Shown: positions 7,787 through 14,082, counted from the first letter of the stretch. The stretch is DNA of 16,504 bases from Minisyncoccota bacterium (GCA_023270095.1 JAGLSJ010000005.1:1-16504), one strand, 5' to 3'. Numbers and translations are program-made. The notes: a model not told the origin generated them from the letters alone.

Positions 7787-7860
7787 TGGGCCATCCTGGA
7801 TTTGAACCAGGGACTTCGACCTTATAAGGATCGCGCTCTAACCAACTGAGCTAATGGCCC
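7787..7860 (-). tRNA. tRNA-Ile, anticodon UAU
   Basis: The minus strand folds into a complete 74-nt cloverleaf. It has a 7-bp acceptor stem (GGGCCAT with ATGGCCC), a 4-bp D stem (GCTC/GAGC), an anticodon stem CGATC/GGTCG (with one T-G wobble) and a T arm CCTGG-TTCAAAT-CCAGG. The anticodon loop CTTATAA puts TAT at positions 34-36, which reads AUA, so this is isoleucine. The discriminator base is A73. The genome continues ACTAAAT, so CCA is not encoded and must be added. Most bacteria read AUA with a CAU tRNA modified to lysidine by TilS; a UAU anticodon is rare and would bypass that enzyme. AUA is a common codon in this AT-rich window. It shares the terminator at 7752-7778 with the gene on the other strand. 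Confidence 0.95.
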
Positions 7861-7879
7861 AAAATCATATTATCATACC

Positions 7880-7911
7880 AACATTTTAACATTTTAACAT
7901 ACTAACATTAT
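7880..7911. repeat. Four tandem copies of an 8-bp AACATNNT unit
   Basis: AACATTTT, AACATTTT, AACATACT and AACATTAT follow one another without gaps, starting 20 bp upstream of the tRNA-Ile 5' end on the minus strand. The last copy overlaps a TATAAT read on the minus strand. It may be simple slippage DNA or a protein-binding array near the tRNA promoter. Confidence 0.5.
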
Positions 7912-8045
7912 ATGTAAAGATAGTAATAATGATTTATACAAAATTTAACTACTTCTTTATTTTCACTTCGCTAAAAACAATAACACAAAAAGTGTTAAAA
8001 AAGATACAAGGATAAAAGAAATAATAACAAAAAAACAATCAAACA

Positions 8046-8080
8046 CCAAAAAATAACGATCAAACTGTCTGGAATTTGAT
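8046..8080 (-). terminator. Weak terminator-like hairpin downstream of the propeller-pilin gene
   Basis: On the minus strand ATCAAA pairs with TTTGAT around a 10-nt loop, followed by CGTTATTTTTT. The stem is only six AT-rich pairs and lies about 115 nt past the stop codon at 8197, so support is limited. Confidence 0.3.
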
Positions 8081-8099
8081 TATTGATTATTGAATTTTT

Positions 8100-8134
8100 T
8101 AGTTTATTATATCCTTAAAGATAATAATAAACTA
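8100..8134. repeat. Long AT-rich hairpin in the 3' region of the propeller-pilin gene
   Basis: TAGTTTATTAT is repeated perfectly in inverse as ATAATAAACTA. Inside it ATC pairs with GAT around CTTAAA, with one bulged base, giving a stem of about 14 pairs. No T-tract follows on either strand, so it is a stabilising or processing hairpin rather than a terminator, or simply AT-rich chance. Confidence 0.5.
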
Positions 8135-8196
8135 TTCTAATATTATAATTTAAAAGAAACGCAAGAACAATACAGCAATATAACAATTTAATTATT

Positions 8197-10179
8197 TTAA
8201 TCACAAATAACATTCCATTTTCCTCCAAGTGGATCTAAATAACCCCAAGCAACAAGTATAAAATCGACTATTAACCAAGAAAGAAATATTATTATAAACC
8301 CAATAATAACCCATTTAAAAGAAGTTTTTGCCAAATTTTTTCTTTCAGGATCCCCAACAGATGTTATATACAAAAAGCCAACAACAATTAAAGATAAAAC
8401 GGCTACTACACCCGCTAATTGAATCAGAAAATTCATTCCTTGATTCATTAACAAAACACCATGACAAACTTCACAAGACTCAGTATCATCCCAAGTGGTC
8501 GCAGGGTCATCCCAATCCCTTCCGCAAGGAATAAGTCCTCCTGTCGTCACAGGAATCTGCTTTCCATAAATTACTTCAAGATTTTTTAGAGTATATTTAC
8601 CTGCTTGCACAGAAAATATTTCAAGAGGAATTTCACAATTACCAGCTACATCTGCGGTGCAAGCTGACAAAAAAGCAGTGACTGCTGCGCAAGGCGCCGC
8701 ATTTGTACAAGTTCCAGTCCCATCAGTACATATTTCAAAAGTTCCACTAGAAGAAAGTGAAATACTGGTTCCATTAATCAAAAGAGATTTAGGAATTGTT
8801 CGCAAACCAGTCATGTCAGAGTAATTATAAAGTAAACCTCCTCCAACAAAAACAGTTGCGACTGGAGTTACGACCGTACAAGCAGAAACATTATCTGGTC
8901 TTAATTTTAAAACATTACCATCATAAGGAACTACCCATATATTATTATCAAAATCAACTGCTGGGCCAACTGTATTATGCTGAGGACTTGGATTGTAAAA
9001 AGGACAATATTGAGTGCCATCTGATTTAAATGAATAAACTGTTCCACTTCCTCCATTATCACTCCCCACCCATATATTTCCATTAAGATCAGATGCAATT
9101 CCTCTTCCTCTTGTTGAAGCTCCACCAGAAAGACTTACAGGGAATCCTGCTTTAATTGTTCCAGGCGATCCTGTTCCATATCCATTAATAGTATAAGCGC
9201 TTGCTCCTTCAAGAGATGCCAATAGTATATCACCATTCTTTTGAATACCAATTCCATAAGGTCCAGCTGTAGGAATATTTTGAGTGATTAAGCCTGTGTT
9301 TATATCTACTGCTTGCACAGAACTAGTACCTCTGTTCGAAACCCAAACATATCCAAATTGATCTGCGATTAAACCATAAGGGCCACCTCCAACTGCAACT
9401 GTTTGCAAAATCACTCCTGATTCAGGATCTAATTTGACTATATTTCCATCCCCATTATTTCCTACCCATATATTACCATTAATATCTCCAGTAACGCCTC
9501 TTGGACCGCTTCCAGTAGGATAATTTCCGACAGTCTTGTATTCTTTACAATTTTCTGTTCCTGTACCACATGCTATATTATTTTTACATATGCCTGTTCC
9601 ATCACCACAAACATTTCCATTACAATCAGTGGAGCAAGAATAAATTGTTTCATCTGTCCCACAAAAACCATCTCCGCAACTCCCGCCAGCCAACTGATTT
9701 CCAGTTAATGGAGATAATTTTGTAACATTACCACTATTCCTATTTGCAACCCAAATATCACCACCCGGTACAATAAATGTTCTAGATGGATTGTTCCCAA
9801 CTTTATACCTAGCAATTTCAGCTTCAAATCCATCTCTTGTATCGATTTGTGCTATATATCCATTAGCAACACTAACAGGAACCCATAAATATGGCGTTCC
9901 AATCTCCGAAGATGGATCAACTAATTCCATATCAACCTTAACGCTAAAAACTGTTCCATTGGCTGGAAGTTTAATTTTCGGACATTCCGCAATTGTAGAA
10001 CAGGTTGTTCCTCCTCCAGCAGGAAAAGAAATATCAAAAGTTGAGTTTCCATCGGAAAATGTTGTTAATTGTGGTTGGCAAACAGTTTCAAAAGTAAAAG
10101 CATTTGTAAACTTAGGAATTATCAAAGAAGATATTCCAAAAACAACTAACAAGCATTTAATTAATTTTATCTTTTTCAT
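8197..10179 (-). CDS. Exported beta-propeller protein fused to a C-terminal two-helix pilin (VirB2/TrbC-like) module
   Basis: The protein has 660 residues. A signal peptide (1 to about 27, ending TNA) leads into an ectodomain with seven repeats of the type GNIWV...G.V.KLDP..G, for example GNIWVGNNGDGNIVKLDP and GYVWVSNRGTSSVQAVD. These are the blades of an NHL/Vgb-like (streptogramin-lyase-type) propeller, at about 95-450. A Cys-rich insert (168-212) with CGDGFC and SCSTDC interrupts it after the second blade. The end (about 550-660) is GLIPCG, then CEVCH with Cys569, Cys572 and His573, two membrane helices (about 580-607 and 617-644), and GYLDPLGGKW before a final Cys. This end is closely similar to the 175-aa protein encoded upstream. 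I infer a decorated minor pilin or surface adhesin; enzymatic activity is unproven. No Shine-Dalgarno precedes the start. Confidence 0.75.
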   Translation of the reverse strand: MKKIKLIKCLLVVFGISSLIIPKFTNAFTFETVCQPQLTTFSDGNSTFDISFPAGGGTTCSTIAECPKIKLPANGTVFSVKVDMELVDPSSEIGTPYLWVPVSVANGYIAQIDTRDGFEAEIARYKVGNNPSRTFIVPGGDIWVANRNSGNVTKLSPLTGNQLAGGSCGDGFCGTDETIYSCSTDCNGNVCGDGTGICKNNIACGTGTENCKEYKTVGNYPTGSGPRGVTGDINGNIWVGNNGDGNIVKLDPESGVILQTVAVGGGPYGLIADQFGYVWVSNRGTSSVQAVDINTGLITQNIPTAGPYGIGIQKNGDILLASLEGASAYTINGYGTGSPGTIKAGFPVSLSGGASTRGRGIASDLNGNIWVGSDNGGSGTVYSFKSDGTQYCPFYNPSPQHNTVGPAVDFDNNIWVVPYDGNVLKLRPDNVSACTVVTPVATVFVGGGLLYNYSDMTGLRTIPKSLLINGTSISLSSSGTFEICTDGTGTCTNAAPCAAVTAFLSACTADVAGNCEIPLEIFSVQAGKYTLKNLEVIYGKQIPVTTGGLIPCGRDWDDPATTWDDTESCEVCHGVLLMNQGMNFLIQLAGVVAVLSLIVVGFLYITSVGDPERKNLAKTSFKWVIIGFIIIFLSWLIVDFILVAWGYLDPLGGKWNVICD

Positions 10180-10200
10180 ACGGTTTTTTTAAAAAATAAT

Positions 10201-10231
10201 TTGTCATCCTGAACTTGTTTCAGAGTGACAA
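10201..10231. repeat. Short palindromic element A (TTGTCA...TGACAA)
   Basis: TTGTCA pairs with TGACAA and the inner CTGAA pairs with TTCAG around a short loop. The total is 31 nt, placed in the 55-bp gap between the propeller-pilin gene and the 207-aa gene. Its ends match those of the longer elements at 11531 and 14663, so it looks like a short member of the same family. Confidence 0.6.
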
Positions 10232-10234
10232 TTC

Positions 10235-10858
10235 TTAATTCTTAATTCTTAATTCAATTTCCATAATCTCATCCACCTTCCATTTGTCTTCAATTTTAAT
10301 TAATTCTATCTGAATATTTTTATTAATTGTATTGGTAATTAAATTTTTTAAATCTCCATTATAATAATTACCAATTTCATCAACCCAAACCATAGTATCT
10401 CTTTGAACAATCGCGCCAGCAAAATTATCAATACTTAAATTTACACCGATTTTCACAATATTTTTATTATATGATAAAAATTCAGAATCTATAAGGCTTG
10501 CCCTTACTGTAAAATATTTCTGTGACTGATTCTCATTATTCTTTTTCATTTTCTCGACTCCCTCTTTTGCCCGACTCATCATTTCATCAGTCATTTGATA
10601 ATATTGTGATTCTATGTTTGAAAAATTACCCCAAGAGTATGAGTAATAAATGCTGGCAAAAGTTTCAGCTAGTCTTTTTATTTTATCCTCTTCTGTTAAT
10701 TCTCTTATTACTTTTCCATCTTGAACTTCTTCTTGTTGAATCTGCGATTGTTCTTCTGATGGCTTCTCCTTATACTCATCTTTTCGAAAAAAAAGAAAAC
10801 CAATCATTAAAAAAAGTAGTATAATAAAAAAAGCAGATTTTATCAAAATACCTCTCAT
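10235..10858 (-). CDS. Membrane-anchored protein of unknown function (VirB8-like topology)
   Basis: The protein has 207 residues and was not recognised by family. One transmembrane helix (about 8-24) follows a seven-residue cytoplasmic start. Then comes a charged, Gln/Glu-rich linker (about 28-50) and a soluble outside domain. That domain has helices first (ETFASIYYSYSWGNFSNIES) and later strands ending in KIEDKWKVDEIMEIELR, the order and size of an NTF2-like fold. VirB8 of type IV secretion systems has exactly this plan, and the gene sits between pilin-like genes, so a scaffold role is possible. This is inference from topology and context only. The last codons lie in a 7-bp tandem repeat (TTCTTAA about three times, 10232-10255), which may make the C-terminus variable. 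No Shine-Dalgarno is visible. Confidence 0.6.
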   Translation of the reverse strand: MRGILIKSAFFIILLFLMIGFLFFRKDEYKEKPSEEQSQIQQEEVQDGKVIRELTEEDKIKRLAETFASIYYSYSWGNFSNIESQYYQMTDEMMSRAKEGVEKMKKNNENQSQKYFTVRASLIDSEFLSYNKNIVKIGVNLSIDNFAGAIVQRDTMVWVDEIGNYYNGDLKNLITNTINKNIQIELIKIEDKWKVDEIMEIELRIKN

Positions 10859-10928
10859 ATATATTTACAAAAAATAATAACTATTTAAAATCTAACACAA
10901 AAATCACGTAAATCAATATTTTAGAAAT

Positions 10929-11456
10929 TTAACAATCCATTTCATACCATTCACCACCAATAGGATCAATGTAGCCGAACATTGTCAAAACCGTATCAAT
11001 TAGTGCCCAAGCAATGAAAACAATAATAAATCCAATAAGTACATTTTTTATCATCGATTTTGCTGTATCTATTGCTCCTTGCTTTCCGGCGGCAAACATA
11101 TATAAAAATCCACCGATTGCGATAGCAATCATCGCCGCTATGCCAGCAAGCTTTACCAAAAACTCAATAATTAATTGACTCATCAAAATTCCGTGACAAA
11201 GGGTACAAGCTTGATCTTCTTCCCAAGCCGTGTCTGGATCATCACAACTTTTTCCGCAAGGAATTAATCCTGCAGAACCAGAGACTTCACAACCAGCGAC
11301 ACAATCAGGATCACCAGTGTCTGGCAAACAACCATCTCCAGCTGCAGGAGTTGGTGTACCTATACCAGCATGAACTTCGGAAATATTACCAACGAATGGA
11401 GATACTATTAAAACTACAAAAAATAAAGTTAAAAATGCTTTTATAATTTTTTTCAT
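10929..11456 (-). CDS. Pilin-like exported protein with two C-terminal membrane helices (VirB2/TrbC-type)
   Basis: The protein has 175 residues. A signal peptide with a clear cleavage site (VHA at 28-30, then Gly31) is followed by a Cys-rich segment (Cys43, 52, 56, 67, 71, 84, 87). It includes GLIPCG (63-68), a DDPDTAW stretch and CTLCH (84-88), formally a CxxCH motif. Two hydrophobic helices follow (about 95-122 and 136-160), separated by a short polar loop, and the protein ends GYIDPIGGEW and then Cys175. This plan matches the two-helix pilins of type IV secretion systems that are abundant in Patescibacteria. It is almost the bare module found at the end of the 660-aa protein, so it is a candidate major subunit with the larger one as a tip or minor subunit. 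No Shine-Dalgarno precedes the ATG. Confidence 0.75.
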   Translation of the reverse strand: MKKIIKAFLTLFFVVLIVSPFVGNISEVHAGIGTPTPAAGDGCLPDTGDPDCVAGCEVSGSAGLIPCGKSCDDPDTAWEEDQACTLCHGILMSQLIIEFLVKLAGIAAMIAIAIGGFLYMFAAGKQGAIDTAKSMIKNVLIGFIIVFIAWALIDTVLTMFGYIDPIGGEWYEMDC

Positions 11457-11530
11457 TATAATATTTATTTAAAATTAAATTTGTTTTTATCTAATCTGCT
11501 TTATAACACTATGAAATGTGAAACACTACT

Positions 11531-11643
11531 AAATTGTCATCTCGAAATGAGTGGAACGATTGAGAGATCTAAAAACATAATAAATGAGTTTAATTATGTT
11601 TATAGATTTCTCGTCGCTATCGCTCTCACGAAATGACAAATTT
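11531..11643. repeat. Palindromic element B, ~113 bp (TTGTCAT...ATGACAA)
   Basis: The outer arms (AAATTGTCATCTCG and CGAAATGACAAATTT) are inverted copies, the middle parts pair imperfectly, and at the centre AAACATAAT pairs perfectly with ATTATGTTT. The right arm, read in inverse, contains GAGCGATAGCGA, close to GAGCGGTAGCGA in element C. It fills most of the gap between the 632-aa and 175-aa pilin genes. It encodes nothing and has no transposase, so it resembles a REP- or MITE-like unit that could form a large RNA hairpin between the two genes. Confidence 0.75.
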
Positions 11644-11673
11644 AGTTATTTCGTAATTTAAAAAAATTCTATT

Positions 11674-13572
11674 TTAAAGTATAGAAATCAAAAGTTGTAA
11701 CAAGGAGAAAGAGAGTAGTGAAATTGCAAGTCCAATTATCGCTCCAGTCAAAATTTTCTTTGAAGATGCAATTTTTTCTTCATTTCCAGCTGAAGTCATA
11801 TACATAGTACCAGAGATAATTACAAGAAGAAGTGCCACGGATCCTATGATTCCCAAAATATAACCAATCATTTTTTCTCCTCCTTGAACAAGTGTTTCAA
11901 CGCTTTGGCGAAGTGGATTGCAGAAAAAAGAAGCGCTTGGATCACACTTAGCACTACAAATCATAGTTCCAGCTCCATCATCAATTAAATTTAAACCATC
12001 ACAACACAATAAAGCACTGGCGGCAGGAAATCCTTCTCCCGTACAAGGTATACAAGTTCCATATGCTGTACTTGTGTCACAAGCATCTCCTGTTGCACAA
12101 TCTGCACTAGTATTACAGCAAGAATTTGTAGTTGTAGTGGTTGGCGTAGCACATGTACCACTGTCAACACATTCAATATCTATTGTCATCGATCCAGGAG
12201 TTCCACTACATGTGCTAGTGGGAGCACATATGATATTTGTTGTACAAGGAGGTGGAGGTGGAGGTCCTGCAGCGGCAGAAATTACACAAGAACGCTTACA
12301 AGCACCAGGGCTACCAGGACAAGAGAATAATCCAAGTTCTATAGTACCATTCCAAGTACCATTTGAATTTGCAATAAAAGTAAAAGATTCAAAAGAACCA
12401 GCATTTCCTATTTTGTCATCCTCAAGATTGCCAGATCCATCATATAAACATAAAGTGAAATCACTTATGTTGTTAGTCCCACTAACAGTAATTGTATCAC
12501 CTATTGAACCACTATTAGGATTAACACTTATTAAAGCTCCAGCAGGACAGGCTATAACTTCATAAGTACCAACACCAGAATCCTTAAGAGTGCTATCACT
12601 ACTATCAGTAGCAGTAATAGCAAAGGTGTGAACTATATTAGTTCCAGATGTGATTTTATATGTTGTAGTTCTTGAAGAACCTCCGTTTATATTCAAAGAA
12701 GTTGAAGAAAAACTTTCAGTCCAAGAACCAGGAAGAGAATTCTTTTTTGTAATATCAAAAGTACGAGAAGAACAAGTTACATTATCGTTATTAGTAACTT
12801 TAACTGTATAACTCAATTCTTCGTTTAAATTACCATTTTGAGTAGAAGGCGTTATCTCAATAATAGGATTAGTATCACAAGTTGCCGACAAAACACACTG
12901 CCCTGTTGCATTACAAGTTCCACCCGTACAAGCAGCACCTTCTATTTTATCATCACAAAGAGCACTTACAACACCAGAACAAGCTGTTTCGAAAGTTGCA
13001 CCTGCAGAATCTCCAGAATCACACACTCTTGTTATATCATCTATCCGGATTGAACCAGTATCAGCACATATCTCACTTTCTTTGAGCCCAGAACATATAA
13101 CACATTTATTTTGAGAGTCATCCCAATTTCCAATTTTTGTTGTTACTGCATCTATATTACAAGACGCTGAACCACTAAAGTCTGCTGAATTTCCAACAGT
13201 TACCGTACATTTTGCACCATTTTCAGATCCTGTATTTGGACATCTATCTTCAGAACACGCTGTCACGCCATCATTACAACTTGCATTATAAATAGTGAGA
13301 GGATTACATTCTACTGGATTACCTGAAGCGCTTGATTGTCTAACAGTACAAGCACCTTTATCTATAGTAGCACCTACATCAACATAATCATCTGTATAAA
13401 AACACCCTGCTGCACAAGGTGGAAGAAATGTAGAATCATTACAAGAGGTTCTACAAGCATTAGAATATACATATCCCTCTGCTTGATTGTTTGTAAATAA
13501 AAACCCTCCTAAAAAACTTACAGCAACAAAAAATAGTAAAAAATAATTGTAAAATATTTTTTTATTATTCAT
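11674..13572 (-). CDS. Cys-rich exported protein with NEW3- and IPT-like domains and C-terminal two-helix pilin-like module
   Basis: The protein has 632 residues. A signal peptide or anchor (about 10-33) is followed by a long Cys-rich ectodomain with many spaced cysteines (about 34-231). Next is a region like the NEW3 domain (232-341, with TPSTQNGNLNEELSYTVKV and IVHTFAITATD). Then comes an IPT/TIG-like stretch (about 345-430, ISVNPNSGSIGDTITVSG), a six-proline run (437-442) with Thr-rich linkers, and further Cys-rich units. The end (about 568-632) has two hydrophobic helices split by TSAGNEEKIASSKK, a VirB2/TrbC-like pilin end. Unlike the other two pilin-like proteins it lacks GLIPCG and CxxCH. 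Folding would need disulfide formation outside the cell membrane. I infer a surface-displayed pilin variant or adhesin. It has its own promoter (13604-13632) but no Shine-Dalgarno. Confidence 0.7.
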   Translation of the reverse strand: MNNKKIFYNYFLLFFVAVSFLGGFLFTNNQAEGYVYSNACRTSCNDSTFLPPCAAGCFYTDDYVDVGATIDKGACTVRQSSASGNPVECNPLTIYNASCNDGVTACSEDRCPNTGSENGAKCTVTVGNSADFSGSASCNIDAVTTKIGNWDDSQNKCVICSGLKESEICADTGSIRIDDITRVCDSGDSAGATFETACSGVVSALCDDKIEGAACTGGTCNATGQCVLSATCDTNPIIEITPSTQNGNLNEELSYTVKVTNNDNVTCSSRTFDITKKNSLPGSWTESFSSTSLNINGGSSRTTTYKITSGTNIVHTFAITATDSSDSTLKDSGVGTYEVIACPAGALISVNPNSGSIGDTITVSGTNNISDFTLCLYDGSGNLEDDKIGNAGSFESFTFIANSNGTWNGTIELGLFSCPGSPGACKRSCVISAAAGPPPPPPCTTNIICAPTSTCSGTPGSMTIDIECVDSGTCATPTTTTTNSCCNTSADCATGDACDTSTAYGTCIPCTGEGFPAASALLCCDGLNLIDDGAGTMICSAKCDPSASFFCNPLRQSVETLVQGGEKMIGYILGIIGSVALLLVIISGTMYMTSAGNEEKIASSKKILTGAIIGLAISLLSFSLLQLLISIL

Positions 13573-13574
13573 AT

Positions 13575-13611
13575 TATATAATATTATTATATTAACTAAT
13601 AATATTATATA
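13575..13611. promoter_or_regulatory. 15-bp AT palindrome overlapping the pilin promoter
   Basis: A perfect 15-bp inverted repeat (13575-13589 and 13597-13611) surrounds the 7-nt spacer TATTAAC. The right arm covers the -10 box (13604-13609) of the leftward promoter and the left arm reaches to 2 bp before the start codon. The placement is what one expects of an operator, but the arms are purely A and T, so chance is a real possibility. Confidence 0.35.
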
Positions 13612-13632
13612 TCATTTAGCTTTATTAGTAAA
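13604..13632 (-). promoter_or_regulatory. Promoter of the 632-aa pilin-like gene
   Basis: On the minus strand, TTTACT (13627-13632), a 17-bp spacer and a perfect TATAAT (13604-13609) give a start near 13597 and a leader of about 25 nt. It is back-to-back with the rightward promoter whose -35 begins at 13644. Confidence 0.65.
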
Positions 13633-13643
13633 TAGTGCAGAGA

Positions 13644-13672
13644 TTGACAAAAGCAATAAACAATGCTATTCT
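13644..13672 (+). promoter_or_regulatory. Consensus promoter of the small membrane-protein gene at 13705
   Basis: A perfect -35 TTGACA (13644-13649), 17 bp and a -10 TATTCT (13667-13672) preceded by TG in the extended -10 position (TGCTATTCT). The start is near 13679, giving a leader of about 26 nt that contains the ribosome binding site. Confidence 0.75.
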
Positions 13673-13692
13673 TTTAGTATGAATATGGTAAC

Positions 13693-13698
13693 AGGAGG
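13693..13698 (+). promoter_or_regulatory. Perfect ribosome binding site AGGAGG
   Basis: AGGAGG lies 6 nt before the ATG at 13705. It fixes the start and contrasts with the neighbouring genes that have no Shine-Dalgarno. Confidence 0.85.
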
Positions 13699-13704
13699 CA
13701 AAAA

Positions 13705-14019
13705 ATGATCAAAAAAGGTATTTTGATTGTAACAATTATTATCTTAGCGATAATAATTGCTAATATGGAGGTTGCGTTCCTAATCGCCATCACAATGATG
13801 GTGGCTGGGGTAATCGCAAATAGCAAAATCGGTCATGGGATTCTGATGACCGGAACAACAACATTACTGTTCGTGCTATTTCCAGTGTCAACTTATGCTG
13901 TTGTAGAATATTTTACAATAGCCGTCTTAATTCTTGTGATGATGCTTGTTGCAAGAATTATTATGAAAGAAAAAACGACTGGCGGAAGTCCGCCACAGAA
14001 AAAGGGAGCACTTCACTAA
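13705..14019 (+). CDS. Small hydrophobic membrane protein of unknown function
   Basis: The protein has 104 residues, with three to four predicted membrane helices covering about residues 4-20, 22-38, 44-60 and 68-87. It ends in a short basic, Gly/Pro-rich tail with EKTTGGSPPQKKGA. It matches no family I recognise. A strong promoter and a perfect AGGAGG precede it and a terminator overlaps its stop codon, so it is a compact, well expressed single-gene unit. By eye the gene is richer in G and C, and in codons such as GCC, ATC and GTG, than its neighbours, which may point to recent transfer or to high expression. Possible roles for tiny hydrophobic proteins include holin-like or regulatory membrane peptides, but nothing in the sequence decides this. 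Confidence 0.75.
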   Translation: MIKKGILIVTIIILAIIIANMEVAFLIAITMMVAGVIANSKIGHGILMTGTTTLLFVLFPVSTYAVVEYFTIAVLILVMMLVARIIMKEKTTGGSPPQKKGALH

Positions 14020-14047
14020 GAAGTATTATTTCCCTTTTATTTTTTTA
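14000..14047 (+). terminator. Intrinsic terminator overlapping the stop codon of the 104-aa gene
   Basis: AAAAGGGA pairs with TCCCTTTT and the inner ACTTC pairs with GAAGT around the loop ACTAA, which contains the TAA stop (14017-14019). ATTTTTTTAT follows directly. The internal loop is asymmetric, but the closing stem and T-run are strong. Confidence 0.8.
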
Positions 14048-14082
14048 TCATAAATCCTTAACAATACACATTAAATTCAAGC

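Larger units (their letters stand above)
7861..8196. other. 336-bp intergenic region without a gene
   Basis: Very AT-rich. It holds four tandem copies of an 8-bp unit next to the tRNA (7880-7911), a TATAAT at 7907-7912 on the minus strand that could be a -10 for the tRNA though no -35 is clear, a weak terminator-like hairpin (8046-8080) and a longer AT hairpin (8100-8134). No ORF with coding character or RNA gene was seen. Confidence 0.6.

Noticed and set aside
9791..10192. A 133-codon open frame on the plus strand
   Set aside because: It is antisense to the signal peptide and first part of the propeller protein and has no recognisable domain or start signal.
12413..12432. A TTGTCATCCT match to the ends of the palindromic elements
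   Set aside because: It is inside the coding region of the 632-aa gene and has no inverted partner arm nearby.
11918..12565. A 215-codon open frame on the plus strand
   Set aside because: It lies wholly antisense to the 632-aa pilin-like gene, whose signal peptide, domains and membrane helices are clearly real. The antisense protein is a low-complexity product of complementary Cys/Thr codons and has no ribosome binding site.
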